A DNA stretch of 6,919 nt from Gammaproteobacteria bacterium (GTDB lineage Bacteria; Pseudomonadota; Gammaproteobacteria; QOAV01): positions 1-6,919 of the forward strand of contig JALXFQ010000139.1 of assembly GCA_027067235.1 (NCBI GenBank), in the 5' to 3' direction. Position 1 is the first letter of the stretch; every line of letters begins with the position of its first letter. Below the pieces are notes generated by a model. That model was not told where the DNA came from, ran no database searches, and worked only from the letters and a program-made list of their open reading frames with translations. Both the position numbers and the translations under genes were made by a program. Shown here piece by piece: positions 6,420 to 6,919 of the stretch.

Positions 6420-6869
6420 ATGAGTATTTCAACATTCCGCCAGTCATGCTCGCGAGGCTTTACGCTCATCGAGATCATGATTGTTGTCGCCATCATCGGC
6501 GTACTCGCAGCGGTGGCTTTTCCCAGCTACCAGCGTTATGTGATGGAGAGCCGGCGAACGGAGGCAAAAAGCTTCCTCAATCAGGTGATGCAGCAGGAGG
6601 AAAAATTCTATACGGAGAATTTGACCTATACCACCGACCTGACGGCGCTGGGCTATTCCGCTGCATCTCCGCGCTCGGAAAACAGTTACTACCGGATTGC
6701 TGCACAGCTGTGTACAGCGCCTGCGGCGCCGATAACGGAATGTGTGCGTTTGCGCGCAATCCCCATTTCCCCCACCCAGCTGAACGACACGGAGTGTGAC
6801 AAATTCATTCTCGACAGCCGTGGGCGGAAACGCGAAACGGGAACAGGAACGGTTGCAGATTGCTGGTAA
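6420..6869 (+). CDS. pilE: PilE minor pilin (connector between tip complex and shaft)
   Basis: The product has 149 residues. A 13-residue leader ends in Gly13, followed by Phe14 with Glu18 (mature Glu5) and the strongly pilin-like helix FTLIEIMIVVAIIGVLAAVA, then FPSYQRYV and RTEAKSFL. Four mature cysteines (98, 108, 126, 148) could form two disulfides, and the last pair would close a C-terminal D-region loop ending in Cys-Trp. Despite sharing its name with the Neisseria major pilin, position and sequence match the P. aeruginosa minor pilin PilE, which joins the FimU-PilVWX-PilY1 tip to the major pilin. It follows pilY1 by 13 bp and probably shares its transcript. In P. aeruginosa pilY2 lies at this junction, and here there is no room for it. 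The leader contains an unpaired Cys10, lost on processing. Confidence 0.92.
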   Translation: MSISTFRQSCSRGFTLIEIMIVVAIIGVLAAVAFPSYQRYVMESRRTEAKSFLNQVMQQEEKFYTENLTYTTDLTALGYSAASPRSENSYYRIAAQLCTAPAAPITECVRLRAIPISPTQLNDTECDKFILDSRGRKRETGTGTVADCW

Positions 6870-6912
6870 AGCGCTGTTAAATCACTGAACCTTCTGTTCA
6901 ATCAGGAGTAAA

Positions 6913-6919
6913 ATGCCGG
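6913..6919 (+). CDS. start of a downstream gene, cut by the window edge
   Basis: AGGAG (6904-6908) is followed after 4 nt by ATG 6913, then CCG. This looks like a translation start 43 bp after pilE. Only two full codons are visible, so the product cannot be named. No convincing terminator separates it from pilE, so it may belong to the same operon. Confidence 0.45.

Noticed and set aside
6886..6900. Hairpin TGAAC-cttct-GTTCA after pilE as a possible terminator
   Set aside because: The stem is only 5 bp, has no T-run after it, and is followed immediately by a Shine-Dalgarno and start codon.
1..6919. A novel or unnamed biological system
   Set aside because: Every complete gene falls into a known type IV pilus family in a known order, and no gap longer than 145 bp remains unexplained.

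Overview
The window holds a single gene set: a type IV pilus minor-pilin cluster, all on the + strand, in the order fimT - fimU - pilV - pilW - pilX - pilY1 - pilE. This is the order of the Pseudomonas aeruginosa fimTU-pilVWXY1Y2E locus, except that no pilY2 lies between pilY1 and pilE. The gene order, the PilY1 and PilX families and the moderately GC-rich coding sequence suggest a gammaproteobacterium (possibly a betaproteobacterium). No genus can be named from the sequence.

Layout. Positions 1-54 are the unidentified 3' end of an upstream gene or structured RNA, closed by a strong intrinsic terminator (55-90). After a short AT-rich leader comes fimT (146-664). A 115-bp gap follows, with a hairpin over the fimT stop codon and a second AT-rich leader. 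It leads into fimU (780-1346), pilV (1343-1927), pilW (1924-2736), pilX (2743-3279), pilY1 (3317-6406) and pilE (6420-6869). The fimU/pilV and pilV/pilW junctions are 4-bp stop/start overlaps, and the other junctions from pilW to pilE are 6, 37 and 13 bp. The last bases carry a Shine-Dalgarno sequence and the ATG of another gene that runs off the window. The leaders of fimT and fimU share an exact 15-nt sequence at nearly the same distance from the start codon.

How the genes work together. By analogy with the P. aeruginosa system, FimU, PilV, PilW and PilX are made as class III prepilins, cut and N-methylated by PilD, and form the priming complex at the pilus tip. PilE links that complex to the major pilin. 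PilY1, secreted across the inner membrane by its own signal peptide, caps the tip and acts as adhesin and surface sensor. FimT resembles the FimT proteins used for DNA uptake and has a GRxR motif near its C-terminus that FimU lacks.

I see no mobile element, CRISPR array, tRNA or rRNA, and no evidence of an undescribed system. The points worth a second look are the duplicated leader element, the FimT/FimU division, the calcium-loop set and odd cysteine count in PilY1, the absent pilY2, and the structured sequence at the left edge.
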